15,574 nucleotides of DNA from CAZEPJ01 sp964514105. GTDB lineage: Bacteria; Desulfobacterota; Desulfocorpusculales; Desulfocorpusculum. Positions 1-10,222 of this stretch are shown here, piece after piece. The position numbers and the translations under genes were made by a program. Location: NCBI GenBank assembly GCA_964514105.1, contig CAZEPJ010000087.1:1-15574 (forward strand), read 5' to 3'. Below the pieces are notes generated by a model. It worked only from the letters and a program-made list of their open reading frames with translations, made no database searches and was not told the DNA's origin. How positions within the stretch are numbered: position 1 is the stretch's first letter; each line of letters opens with the position of its first letter.

Positions 1-842
1 TGGCCGTCTTCACGGACCTCACCGAGATCAAACAGCTCGAGGCCGAGGTGCGGCGGGCCGAGAGGCTGGCGACCGTGGGGACCCTGGCCGCGGGCATGGC
101 CCACGAGATCAAGAACCCCCTGGTGTCTCTCAAAACCTTTGCGCAACTGCTCCCGACCAAGTACAATGACCCCGATTTTCGGGACTACTTCTCGAAGATC
201 GCCACGCAGGAGGTGGAGCGGATCAACAGCCTGGTGGAGCAGCTCCTCCGATTCGCCCGGCCTTCCAAGCCCATCTTCCTGCCCATGGATGTTCACCAGC
301 CGGTGGAGGAGACCCTGGCGCTGTTGGGAAGCGACCTGGCCAAGCGGGGGATCGAGGTCGTCCGGCGCCTGACGGACGAGGAGGTCACGGTCTTTGCCGA
401 CAACGAGCAGCTCAAGCAGGTGCTCCTCAACCTCGTCCTCAACGCCATGGACGCCGTCGAGGAAGGGGAGGTCCGCCGCTTGACCATAAGGACGACCGTA
501 TACAGCCGGGGCCGACCTCGCCAGCAGCCCGGTTTCAAGCTCCCGGACGGTTTCTCCTTCGCAGGCAAGGAGGTGGTGCTCAGCATCAGCGACAGCGGCC
601 CGGGGATCCCCGATGAGCACATCAAGCACATCTTCGATCCGTTCTTCACCACCAAGGACCAGGGCCACGGCCTGGGCCTTTCCATCGCCCATGGCATCAT
701 CCGGGAGCACATGGGCGCCGTTGCCGTGTTCAGCCGCCCCGGGGAGGGCACGACCTTCAACCTCTCCTTCCCCCTCATCCATGCGCTGAGGGCGGAAGAG
801 AAGGAAGCGCAAGATGAAGTTCGTCTTGATCGTCTCGCATGA
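1..842 (+). CDS. Sensor histidine kinase, C-terminal part (5' end outside window)
   Basis: The reading frame is open from the first complete codon at base 3, so the start lies upstream and the protein is partial. The first visible residues (AVFTDLTEIKQLE) look like the end of a PAS domain running into a helical linker. The DHp domain follows with a canonical H-box, MAHEIKNPL, whose phosphoacceptor His codon is at 102-104. The H+1 Glu and H+4 Asn of the ExxN phosphatase motif are present. The ATPase domain has an N-box (LNLVLNAMDA), a G1 box (DSGPGIP), an F-box (DPFFTTK) and a G2 box (GHGLGLSIA). This is therefore a complete HisKA/HATPase_c core, able in principle to autophosphorylate. No membrane segment is visible in the part present. 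The last 29 bases overlap the next kinase gene, which implies co-transcription and translational coupling. The input signal and partner cannot be read from the sequence. Confidence 0.93.
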   Translation, partial: AVFTDLTEIKQLEAEVRRAERLATVGTLAAGMAHEIKNPLVSLKTFAQLLPTKYNDPDFRDYFSKIATQEVERINSLVEQLLRFARPSKPIFLPMDVHQPVEETLALLGSDLAKRGIEVVRRLTDEEVTVFADNEQLKQVLLNLVLNAMDAVEEGEVRRLTIRTTVYSRGRPRQQPGFKLPDGFSFAGKEVVLSISDSGPGIPDEHIKHIFDPFFTTKDQGHGLGLSIAHGIIREHMGAVAVFSRPGEGTTFNLSFPLIHALRAEEKEAQDEVRLDRLA

Positions 843-2931
843 GCTGAGCGTGCAGGAGTCGTTGAGGATGATCCTCAAGGACGAGTTCTCCGTGCTGCAG
901 GCCAGGACGGGGAGCGAGGCGATCATGGTCGTGGCCCACCACCCGGTGGACGTGGTCTTCCTGGAAACCAACCTGCCCGACTACAAGGGCTTCAGTCTCC
1001 TGGAGCGCCTCCGGGAGATCTCCGAGGACCTCTGCTTCGTGGTCATCAGCACATCCCGCTCCCTGGACCTGCACGCCGGCCTGGACGCCGGGACCTTCTT
1101 CGAGATCCTGATCAAGCCGTTCGAGCGCGAGGAGGTGCGCTGGTCCCTGAGGAAAGCCCTGGAGCACAAGCGGCTCCTCAGGGAGATCCGCCTGCTCCGG
1201 GGCCGGGGCGAGGTGAACGGCAACGGCCGCTTCGGCCAGGGACCGCCCTATCGGGAGGACGCTCCCCCCCCCATGGCGGTGCACGCCGCCTACCCGCTGG
1301 ATCGGGAGGTCTCGACCATCCAGTACGCCCTCAAGGAGTTCTTCAAGGCCCTGACCCACATCACCGACCTGGAGCGGCTCCTGGATTTCATCCTCCACGC
1401 CATCGCAGAGGTTTTCCAGGTCAACAAGGCCGCCATCCTCCTCCTGGACGCCCTCAAGTCCCAGTACCGGGTCAAGGCCTCCCTGGGCATCGAGGACGCC
1501 CGGGTCCGGAACCTGGCCTTCAAGCTGGGAGAGGGGCTGCCGGGCTGGCTCCTTCGCCACAACCAGATCCTGAACAAGGACGATGCGCAGCGGCTGGCTT
1601 TCTCCCGAGAGGGAGTCCTGGTCAACGAGCAGCTCGAGGCCCTGGACGCCAAGATCTCCGCCCCCTTGCTCACCAAGGGGAGGCTGGTGGGGATGATCTG
1701 TCTGGGCAACAAGGTCACGGGGCGGCTGTACGCCGAGGGGGACGTGGAGCTGCTCTCCATGATCGGCAACTACACGGCCATTGCCGTGGAGAACTCCCTC
1801 CTGTACCGAGAACTCTCCTTTCAGAAGCGATACAGCGAGAACATCCTCAAGAGCATCGCCAGCGGAGTCATCGCCATCGACACGCTGGGACGCGTCACCA
1901 CGTACAACCCCACTGCCGAGCGCATCCTGGGCGCGGCCCGGGACGAGATCGTGGGGCGCAGCATCCAGAAGCTGGGCTCCATGTTCGCGGATATCCTCCT
2001 GCGCACCGTGGAGGGCAATGAGATCTTCTGCCGGCACGAGATCGCCCATCCGGTGACCAAGGCCCCCCTGGGAATCAGCACCTCGCTCCTTCGAGACGAC
2101 ACGGACCGCATCAAGGGGGCCATCATGGTTTTCACGGACCTGACCGACTCCAAGGAGCTGGAGGCCAAGACCCGGGACCTGGAGCGCCTCCGATTCTGGA
2201 GCACCCTGGCCAATCGCATGGCCCAGGAGATCCGAAACCCCCTGGTGGCCGTCAAGACCTTCGCCCAGCTCCTGCCCGAGAAATACCAGGACGAGGAGTT
2301 CCGGAGGAGCTTCTATGACGTGGTCATCGGGGAGATCGATCGGCTCAACCGCATCACGGAGAGCCTCCTGGAGTTCGCCCAGCCGCGGGAGACCCGATGG
2401 GAGCGGGAGGACGTCAACGAGATCGTGGGGGTGGTGCTCCAGGCGCGGGCCGATCGCATGGCCGGACAGAACATCAAGCTGGTCAAACAGGTCTCGGCCG
2501 ATCCGCTCTTCGTCAAAGGGGACCGGAACCACCTGGCCAAGGCCCTGGGCCACATCGTGGACAACGGCCTGGAGGCCATTGCCGCAGGGGGCCGCCTCAG
2601 GGTCAGGACCCAGCGGGTCGCCCGTCCGCCTCTCAACGGAAGGCCGCACCACCGGGTTCGACCCGGCGAGTGGGTGGAGGTCCTCATCGAGGATTCGGGC
2701 GCCGGCATCCCCCACGAGAACTTGGGGGATATCTTCTCGCCCTTCTTCACAACCAAGATCAAGGGCATGGGCTTCGGGCTGCCCATCGCCCAGCGGATCG
2801 TCCAGGACCACCTGGGGCGGATCGAGGTCCAGACCGAACCGGGCAAGGGAACCAAGTTCCGGGTCCTCCTGCCCGTTTTGTCCAACCTGACGGCGTCCGG
2901 CAATGCCGTCGCCCACGCCGCGAGCGCCTGA
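814..2931 (+). CDS. Receiver-GAF-PAS-histidine kinase-like protein with degenerate phosphorylation sites (probable pseudokinase)
   Basis: This 705-residue protein starts at an ATG preceded by AAGGA at 801-805, eight bases away, inside the end of the upstream kinase gene. Domains in order are: receiver-like (about 1-120), a Gly/Pro-rich linker (about 130-160), GAF (about 185-330), PAS (about 340-450), DHp and a HATPase_c domain. No transmembrane segment is evident, so it is probably cytosolic. The receiver lacks the usual acidic pair (Ser8-His9 instead of Asp-Asp), and the phosphoacceptor position is Glu51; the distal Lys (IKPF) is kept. The H-box reads MAQEIRNPL, so the phosphoacceptor His is Gln471. 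The ATP-binding motifs look intact: the N-box Asn (IVDNGLEAI), DSGAGIP and GMGFGLPIA. The DHp is closely related to that of the upstream kinase; both contain KTFAQLLP. It probably works as an ATP-binding regulator, a phosphatase or a trans-acting partner of its neighbours rather than as an ordinary autokinase. The specific role is inference. Confidence 0.93.
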   Translation: MKFVLIVSHELSVQESLRMILKDEFSVLQARTGSEAIMVVAHHPVDVVFLETNLPDYKGFSLLERLREISEDLCFVVISTSRSLDLHAGLDAGTFFEILIKPFEREEVRWSLRKALEHKRLLREIRLLRGRGEVNGNGRFGQGPPYREDAPPPMAVHAAYPLDREVSTIQYALKEFFKALTHITDLERLLDFILHAIAEVFQVNKAAILLLDALKSQYRVKASLGIEDARVRNLAFKLGEGLPGWLLRHNQILNKDDAQRLAFSREGVLVNEQLEALDAKISAPLLTKGRLVGMICLGNKVTGRLYAEGDVELLSMIGNYTAIAVENSLLYRELSFQKRYSENILKSIASGVIAIDTLGRVTTYNPTAERILGAARDEIVGRSIQKLGSMFADILLRTVEGNEIFCRHEIAHPVTKAPLGISTSLLRDDTDRIKGAIMVFTDLTDSKELEAKTRDLERLRFWSTLANRMAQEIRNPLVAVKTFAQLLPEKYQDEEFRRSFYDVVIGEIDRLNRITESLLEFAQPRETRWEREDVNEIVGVVLQARADRMAGQNIKLVKQVSADPLFVKGDRNHLAKALGHIVDNGLEAIAAGGRLRVRTQRVARPPLNGRPHHRVRPGEWVEVLIEDSGAGIPHENLGDIFSPFFTTKIKGMGFGLPIAQRIVQDHLGRIEVQTEPGKGTKFRVLLPVLSNLTASGNAVAHAASA

Positions 2932-2934
2932 GGT
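2930..2934 (+). promoter_or_regulatory. Ribosome binding site fixing the start of the third kinase gene
   Basis: GAGGT overlaps the stop codon of the preceding gene and lies seven bases before the ATG at 2942. It favours that ATG (product starting MSSEKILIVDDE, the normal beginning of a receiver domain) over an in-frame ATG at 2903, which would add 13 Pro/Ala-rich residues with no good ribosome binding site. Confidence 0.65.
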
Positions 2935-2941
2935 CGATCCC

Positions 2942-4183
2942 ATGTCTTCGGAGAAGATCCTCATCGTGGACGACGAGTTGGGCCCCCGGGAGGCCTTGCG
3001 CATGATCCTCAAGGACTCCTTCTCCCTTTCCTTCGCCACCAACGGCAGGGACGCGGTGGCACATGTCCAGGCCCAGCCCGTGGATCTGGTCATCATGGAC
3101 ATGAAGATGCCCCTCATGGACGGCATGACGGCCCTGAAAAAGATGAAGGAGCACGACCCGTTCCTGCCCGTGCTCATGGTCACGGGGTACGGGACCATCG
3201 ACACGGCCGTGGAGGCCATGAAGATCGGGGCCCTGGACTACATCACCAAGCCGTTCGACAGCTTCGGCATCCTGGACAAGGTCAACGCCGCCCTGAAAGA
3301 AAGGGAGCGAACGGCCGATTCCCAACAGATGGTCAGCCAGCTCCAGGAGGCCACCCAGCGGCTCTCGGACCAGCAGGAGCAGCTGCAGAAGCACATCCTT
3401 CAGCTCTCCAAGCTCTCCTCCATCGGCATGCTCGCCCAGGGGCTGGCCCACAATCTGAGCTCGCCGCTGCTCATCATCCTGGGGCGGGCGGAGCTCATGA
3501 AGGACAAACTGGTCCAGCTCAAGACCAAGCTGGTGGATCTCTCGGGAGATGCCGGCCTCGCCGAGAAGAACGAGACCCAGGCCCTCTTTCAGGAGTACGA
3601 CCAGAACATCCGGGACACCGAGATCATCATCGAGAACGTGGCCAAGCTGACCGACATCATCCGCAACGTCATGCAGAAGAGCCGGCAGGATCAGATCCAG
3701 TACCAACAGCCGATCAACCTCTCGGAGATCATGTCCCAGGAGCTCCAGTTCCTGGAGTCGGACCTCTTCTTCAAGCACAACATCGCCAAGCGGTATGAGA
3801 TCTCCCGCGAGATCCCGTTCATCAAGGGGATCTACTCCGATTTCTCCCAGACCTTTCTCAACATCATTCAGAACGCCATCGACGCGGTCCGGGAGAGCGA
3901 GAAGAAGGAGATCCTCGTCAGGACGCACTACGAGGACGGGAATATCCACGTGTTGATTCGGGACTCGGGCTGCGGGATCCCGCCGGAGCACATGGACAGA
4001 CTCTTCGAGCCCTACTTCACCACCAAGAAGCCCTCGGGCGATGCATCCAAGCCCATCGGGACCGGGCTGGGCCTCCACATGGTCAAGCTCCTCATGGAGC
4101 CGTACAAGGCCGACATCCAGGTCCGGAGCCGGCCCGGGGACACGGCCTTTCTCATCAAGGTGCCGTGCGGGGAGGGAGGATGA
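2942..4183 (+). CDS. Receiver-histidine kinase protein (REC, coiled coil, DHp/HATPase)
   Basis: The product is 413 residues from the chosen ATG; an in-frame ATG at 2903 is the less likely alternative. The N-terminal receiver (about 4-120) is canonical: Asp10-Asp11 acidic pair, phosphoacceptor Asp53 (IMDMKMP), a Thr in MVTGYG and Lys in ITKPF. A Gln/Glu/Leu-rich stretch at about 121-160 looks like a coiled coil joining it to the DHp. The H-box, GLAHNLSSPL, keeps His170 but has Asn at H+1 where HisKA kinases usually have Glu or Asp, and Ser at H+4 where Thr or Asn is expected. The ATPase domain has IIQNAIDAV (N-box), DSGCGIP, EPYFTTK and GTGLGLHMV. There is no DNA-binding or cyclase output domain. 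Only 10 bases separate it from the preceding gene, so the three signalling genes form one operon. A reasonable guess is that it receives phosphate on Asp53 from the first kinase and in turn controls its own kinase domain. The targets are unknown. Confidence 0.94.
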   Translation: MSSEKILIVDDELGPREALRMILKDSFSLSFATNGRDAVAHVQAQPVDLVIMDMKMPLMDGMTALKKMKEHDPFLPVLMVTGYGTIDTAVEAMKIGALDYITKPFDSFGILDKVNAALKERERTADSQQMVSQLQEATQRLSDQQEQLQKHILQLSKLSSIGMLAQGLAHNLSSPLLIILGRAELMKDKLVQLKTKLVDLSGDAGLAEKNETQALFQEYDQNIRDTEIIIENVAKLTDIIRNVMQKSRQDQIQYQQPINLSEIMSQELQFLESDLFFKHNIAKRYEISREIPFIKGIYSDFSQTFLNIIQNAIDAVRESEKKEILVRTHYEDGNIHVLIRDSGCGIPPEHMDRLFEPYFTTKKPSGDASKPIGTGLGLHMVKLLMEPYKADIQVRSRPGDTAFLIKVPCGEGG

Positions 4184-4188
4184 TCCGG

Positions 4189-4210
4189 CGGGCCGCCGTA
4201 CAAAGGCCCG
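4189..4210. terminator. Weak GC hairpin between convergent operons
   Basis: The 33-bp gap between the convergent kinase and gpsA genes contains a 6-bp inverted repeat, CGGGCC (4189-4194) and GGCCCG (4205-4210), around a 10-base loop. It could fold on either strand. There is no U-tract on either side, so it is at best a weak or Rho-assisted bidirectional terminator. It is listed because it is the only structure in the gap where both operons should end. Confidence 0.2.
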
Positions 4211-4216
4211 GCTGGG

Positions 4217-5230
4217 TCATGCCGAGGGGCAGCCGGCGAATAGGATCTCCCGCTTGAGGGGCCTCGTCATGAGGTCCGCCACCGCGGCCCCGGGGTCCTT
4301 TCCCCCGTACAGGACCTGGTAGACCTGTTCGGTGATGGGCATCTCCACCCCCCACCGGCGGGCCAGATCGCGCACCGAACGGGTGGTCAGGATCCCCTCG
4401 GCCACCGCGGTCATGCTCCCCCGGATGGCGTCGATCCCCTCGCCTCGTCCCACGCGCAGCCCCACCCCCCGGTTCCGACTCAGGTCCCCGGTGCATGTCA
4501 GGATCAGATCTCCGTTTCCCGACAATCCCCCGAAGGTCATTGCATCGGCCCCCATGGCGATCCCCAGGCGGGTCATCTCCGAGAGCCCGCGGGTGATCAG
4601 TGCAGCCCGCGCGTTGAGCCCGAAGCCCAGCCCGTCGCTGATGCCCGCGGCGATGGCGATGACATTCTTCACCGCGCCGCCCAGTTCCGTTCCGATGACG
4701 TCGTGGTGCGCGTACGCCCGAAACTGCTTTGAGGACAGGGCGGACTGAAGCCTGCGTGCCAGTTCCTCTTCGCGCGATGCGATGGTCACCGCCGTGGGAA
4801 GACCCTCGGCCACCTCCCTGGCGAAGCTCGGCCCTGACAGGACCGCGAACCTCGCCCGGCCGACCACCGACGAGACCACCTGAGACATGGTCATAAGGGA
4901 GTCGGTCTCGATCCCCTTGGCCACGGAGACCAGGGCCTGCCGCCCAGAGAGGTGGGGCCTCATGGACCCCAGGACGGCCCGCAGCACGTGGGACGGGGTG
5001 GCCAGCACGACCGCCTCGGCCCCCCGCACCGTCTCCTCCAGGGAGCCGCTCAGCAGGACGCCCTCGGGGATGCGGAAGCCGGGAAGGTACAGGTCGTTGA
5101 CCCGGGTGTGACGAATCCGCCCCAGCAGGTCGGGCTCGTAGACCCAGAGGGTGACCTCGTGGCCCAGGCGGCTGAGGTGCATGGCCAACGTCGTTCCCCA
5201 ACTGCCCGCACCCACCATCGCGACCTTCAT
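4217..5230 (-). CDS. gpsA: NAD(P)+-dependent glycerol-3-phosphate dehydrogenase
   Basis: This enzyme interconverts dihydroxyacetone phosphate and sn-glycerol 3-phosphate with NAD(P)H in the cytosol, supplying the backbone for phospholipids. The 337-residue length is normal for GpsA. An N-terminal Rossmann motif, GAGSWGTT, starts at residue 7. SVAKGIE (Lys105), LSGPSFAREV (about 131-140) and GAVKNVIAIAAG with the expected catalytic Lys188 follow, then NARAALITRGLSEM and the substrate/cofactor-side SGNGDLILTC. The C-terminal LMTRPLKREI resembles the usual family ending. The ATG is preceded by GAGAGGG five bases upstream. It lies only 10 bases after the gyrA stop codon, so it is almost certainly the last gene of the dnaN-gyrB-gyrA-gpsA operon. 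Nothing appears broken or missing. Confidence 0.97.
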   Translation of the reverse strand: MKVAMVGAGSWGTTLAMHLSRLGHEVTLWVYEPDLLGRIRHTRVNDLYLPGFRIPEGVLLSGSLEETVRGAEAVVLATPSHVLRAVLGSMRPHLSGRQALVSVAKGIETDSLMTMSQVVSSVVGRARFAVLSGPSFAREVAEGLPTAVTIASREEELARRLQSALSSKQFRAYAHHDVIGTELGGAVKNVIAIAAGISDGLGFGLNARAALITRGLSEMTRLGIAMGADAMTFGGLSGNGDLILTCTGDLSRNRGVGLRVGRGEGIDAIRGSMTAVAEGILTTRSVRDLARRWGVEMPITEQVYQVLYGGKDPGAAVADLMTRPLKREILFAGCPSA

Positions 5231-5240
5231 CGCCGCCCTC

Positions 5241-7667
<2,427 letters not shown>

Positions 7668-7799
7668 GCTCCTTATCCCACCTCGCTCGGCTCCGTGGCC
7701 CGGCGGCGCCGCGTGCTCCCCGTGCTACCCGTGGGCGCCGGGCGCTCGCTCATGGAATCGGGCCGCAGATTGATCCCATTGCTTTTCGCGGAGCTTGTC

Positions 7800-10205
7800 C
7801 TAGATATCCAGATTGGTGACGCTCATGGCGTTGCGCTGAATGAAATCCCGCCTGGGCTCCACATTGTCTCCCATGAGGACCGAAAAGATCTCGTCCGCCT
7901 CCACCATGTCCTCCACGCGCACCTTGAGCAGCGTTCGCGTCTCCGGATTCATGGTCGTATCCCACAGCTGCCCCGGGTTCATCTCCCCGAGGCCCTTGTA
8001 GCGCTGGATGGCCAAACGCCTCTTGGAATGCTCCGTGATGGCCCCACCCAGCTCCACGAAATCGTAGACCTCATACTGGTCATCGTCCGATGCCACCGAC
8101 CAGGGGAGCCTCCCTGTGGCGGCGAGCTTGCGGCTCAGATCGCGCAGCTCCTTGTGCCTGGCCGACTGGGCGTAGTGATGATCGATGACCGTCCGGAAGC
8201 GGCCGCCTGCCATGTCTGACAGAAAGGTGAGTCTGAAAATCCCGTTTCCCTCCTCGGGTTCGATCTGGTACTCGAGGCCGTTGTACCGCTTCTCCTTGAC
8301 GTTGAGATAGCTGACCACGTTGGACGCCAATCGCCGCAGCGCCTTCTCGTCGGACAGGACGTCGAGGGAGAAACCTTCTTCCATGCAAAGGGCGTTGACG
8401 ATGTTGGCGTCGTAGCCGATGCGCTGGAACTGGCGAGTCAGGCTGTCCACCCGATGGGTCATGCGGTAGATGTCGAGGATCTTCTGCCCCTCGACCACCC
8501 GGGAGTCCCGTGTGGTTATGCGGAGGCTCTTGAGGGAGCGCTCGATGAGAAAGGTGTTGAACTCGAGCTCCGTCTTGAAATAGAGGTCCTTGTTGCCGGC
8601 CCTGGCCTTGAGCAGCGGGGGCTGGGCGATGTACAGGTAGCCGCGCTCGATGACCTGGGGCATCTGCCTGTAGAAGAAGGTCAGCAGCAGGGTGCGAATG
8701 TGGGCCCCGTCCACGTCAGCGTCGGTCATGATCACGATCTTCTTGTACCGAATGCGCTCGATGTTGAAATCGCTCTTGCCGATTCCCGTGCCGATGGCCG
8801 TGATGATGGTCTTGATCTCCTCGTTGGAGATCATCTTATCGAAGCGGGCCTTCTCCACGTTGAGGATCTTGCCCTTGAGGGGCAGGATGGCCTGGGTCGC
8901 GCGGTCCCTCGCCTGCTTGGCCGAGCCCCCCGCCGAGTCTCCCTCCACCAGGAAGAGCTCTGAGATGTTGGGGTCCTTGGCCTGGCAGTCGGCCAGTTTG
9001 CCGGGCAGCAATCCGAACTCGAGGCTGTTCTTCTTTCTGGCGAGCTCCTTGGCCTTGCGCGCCGCCTCCCGCGCCCGTGCCGCCTCCACCGACTTCTCGA
9101 CTATCTTCCTCCCGCTGGCTGGATTCTCCTCCAGATACTGGAGCAGCCGCTCGTGGATGAATGACTCGGCGATGCCCTTGACTTCGCTGTTTCCCAGTTT
9201 CGACTTGGTCTGCCCCTCAAACTGGGGGTTGAGCATCTTGACGCTCAAGATGGCCGTGAGCCCCTCCCGGATATCGTCCCCGGTGATGGAGTACTTGAAG
9301 TTCTTCAGGAGGTTGTTGTTGGCGGCATATTGGTTTATGGCCCGGGTGAATCCGGATTTGAACCCTATGACATGGGTTCCTCCCTCGGTGGTGTTGATGT
9401 TGTTCACGAACGACAGCAGGTTCTCGGAGTAGGAGTCATTGTATTGAAGGGCCATCTCGAACTGGATATCGTCCTTCACCCCGTCCAGGTAGACCGTCTT
9501 AATGATGGGGTTCTTGTTCTTGTTGAGATACTCAACGAACGATGCGATGCCCCCTTTGTATCGGTATTCCTTGGTCTCCTCGATACGCTCGTCCGTAATG
9601 GATATCAGCAGTCCCTTGGTCAGGAAGGCCAGCTCTCTCAAACGCCGTGATAGAATCTCGAAGCTCAGCTCCGTGGTCTCGAAGATCTCGGCGTCGGCCT
9701 TGAAGGTGATCTTGGTGCCGTGCTGTCGCGTGCGCCCGGCCTGCTCCAGGTCGCTTTTGGGCTTGCCTCTCTGATACTTCTGTATGTAGACGAACCCGTC
9801 GCGACGGATCTCCAGATTGAGGTATTCGGACAGGGCGTTGACCACGGAGACGCCCACGCCGTGGAGCCCGCCCGAAAACGAGTACGTACGTTTGTCGAAC
9901 TTGGCGCCCGAGTGAAGGGTCGTCATGACCACCTCTGCCGCCGGCCTCCTGGCCACCGCGTGCTCGTCCACCGGGATGCCCCGGCCGTTGTCCTCCACCG
10001 TGACCGAGCTGTCGAGATGAATGGTGACGCGGATCTGGTCACAGTACCCGCCCAGGGCCTCATCGATGCTGTTGTCCACGACCTCGTAGACGAGATGGTG
10101 GAGGCCGGAGATGCCCGTGCTTCCGATGTACATGGCAGGCCTTTCCCGAACGGGATCCAGGCCCTCCAGGATTTTGATATTCTCCGCGGTGTAGTCCGTT
10201 TCCAT
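7800..10205 (-). CDS. gyrB: DNA gyrase subunit B
   Basis: This is the ATPase/TOPRIM subunit of gyrase, 801 residues from the preferred ATG at 10205 (product starting METDYTAENIKILEGL). The GHKL ATPase domain shows the N-box VYEVVDNSIDEAL, then VEDNGRGIPVD and SGGLHGVGVSVVNALS. The TOPRIM domain has EGDSAGGSAKQ from residue 421 and the metal-binding TDADVDGAHIRTLLLTFF. The C-terminal tail has QRYKGLGEMNPGQLWDTTM. About 170 residues lie between the TOPRIM acidic motif and the tail, including FKTELEFNTFLIERSL. This fits the long proteobacterial form of GyrB rather than the short form of about 640 residues. A TTG at 10226 would add seven residues (MSCCEGL) and overlap dnaN, but the ATG has the better ribosome binding site and matches family starts. 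The ATG lies 17 bases after the dnaN stop. Confidence 0.98.
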   Translation of the reverse strand: METDYTAENIKILEGLDPVRERPAMYIGSTGISGLHHLVYEVVDNSIDEALGGYCDQIRVTIHLDSSVTVEDNGRGIPVDEHAVARRPAAEVVMTTLHSGAKFDKRTYSFSGGLHGVGVSVVNALSEYLNLEIRRDGFVYIQKYQRGKPKSDLEQAGRTRQHGTKITFKADAEIFETTELSFEILSRRLRELAFLTKGLLISITDERIEETKEYRYKGGIASFVEYLNKNKNPIIKTVYLDGVKDDIQFEMALQYNDSYSENLLSFVNNINTTEGGTHVIGFKSGFTRAINQYAANNNLLKNFKYSITGDDIREGLTAILSVKMLNPQFEGQTKSKLGNSEVKGIAESFIHERLLQYLEENPASGRKIVEKSVEAARAREAARKAKELARKKNSLEFGLLPGKLADCQAKDPNISELFLVEGDSAGGSAKQARDRATQAILPLKGKILNVEKARFDKMISNEEIKTIITAIGTGIGKSDFNIERIRYKKIVIMTDADVDGAHIRTLLLTFFYRQMPQVIERGYLYIAQPPLLKARAGNKDLYFKTELEFNTFLIERSLKSLRITTRDSRVVEGQKILDIYRMTHRVDSLTRQFQRIGYDANIVNALCMEEGFSLDVLSDEKALRRLASNVVSYLNVKEKRYNGLEYQIEPEEGNGIFRLTFLSDMAGGRFRTVIDHHYAQSARHKELRDLSRKLAATGRLPWSVASDDDQYEVYDFVELGGAITEHSKRRLAIQRYKGLGEMNPGQLWDTTMNPETRTLLKVRVEDMVEADEIFSVLMGDNVEPRRDFIQRNAMSVTNLDI

Positions 10206-10209
10206 CAAT

Positions 10210-10214
10210 CCCTC
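10210..10214 (-). promoter_or_regulatory. Ribosome binding site selecting the gyrB ATG
   Basis: On the minus strand GAGGG lies four bases before the ATG at 10205. No comparable site precedes the upstream in-frame TTG at 10226. The spacing is slightly short but supports METDYT as the true GyrB N-terminus. Confidence 0.5.
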
Positions 10215-10222
10215 ACAACAGC

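Noticed and set aside
775..3219. 814-codon minus-strand open frame opposite the kinase genes
   Set aside because: Shadow of the well-supported HK2 and parts of its neighbours. Composition is typical of antisense high-G+C frames, and no domain was recognised.
2759..4078. 439-codon minus-strand open frame opposite HK3
   Set aside because: Antisense shadow rich in Leu, Asp, Val and Gly. HK3 on the other strand has complete receiver and kinase motifs.
7698..7743. 8-bp GC inverted repeat between gyrB and gyrA as a terminator
   Set aside because: The loop is 30 bases and there is no T-run on either strand. Read-through from gyrB to gyrA is more likely.
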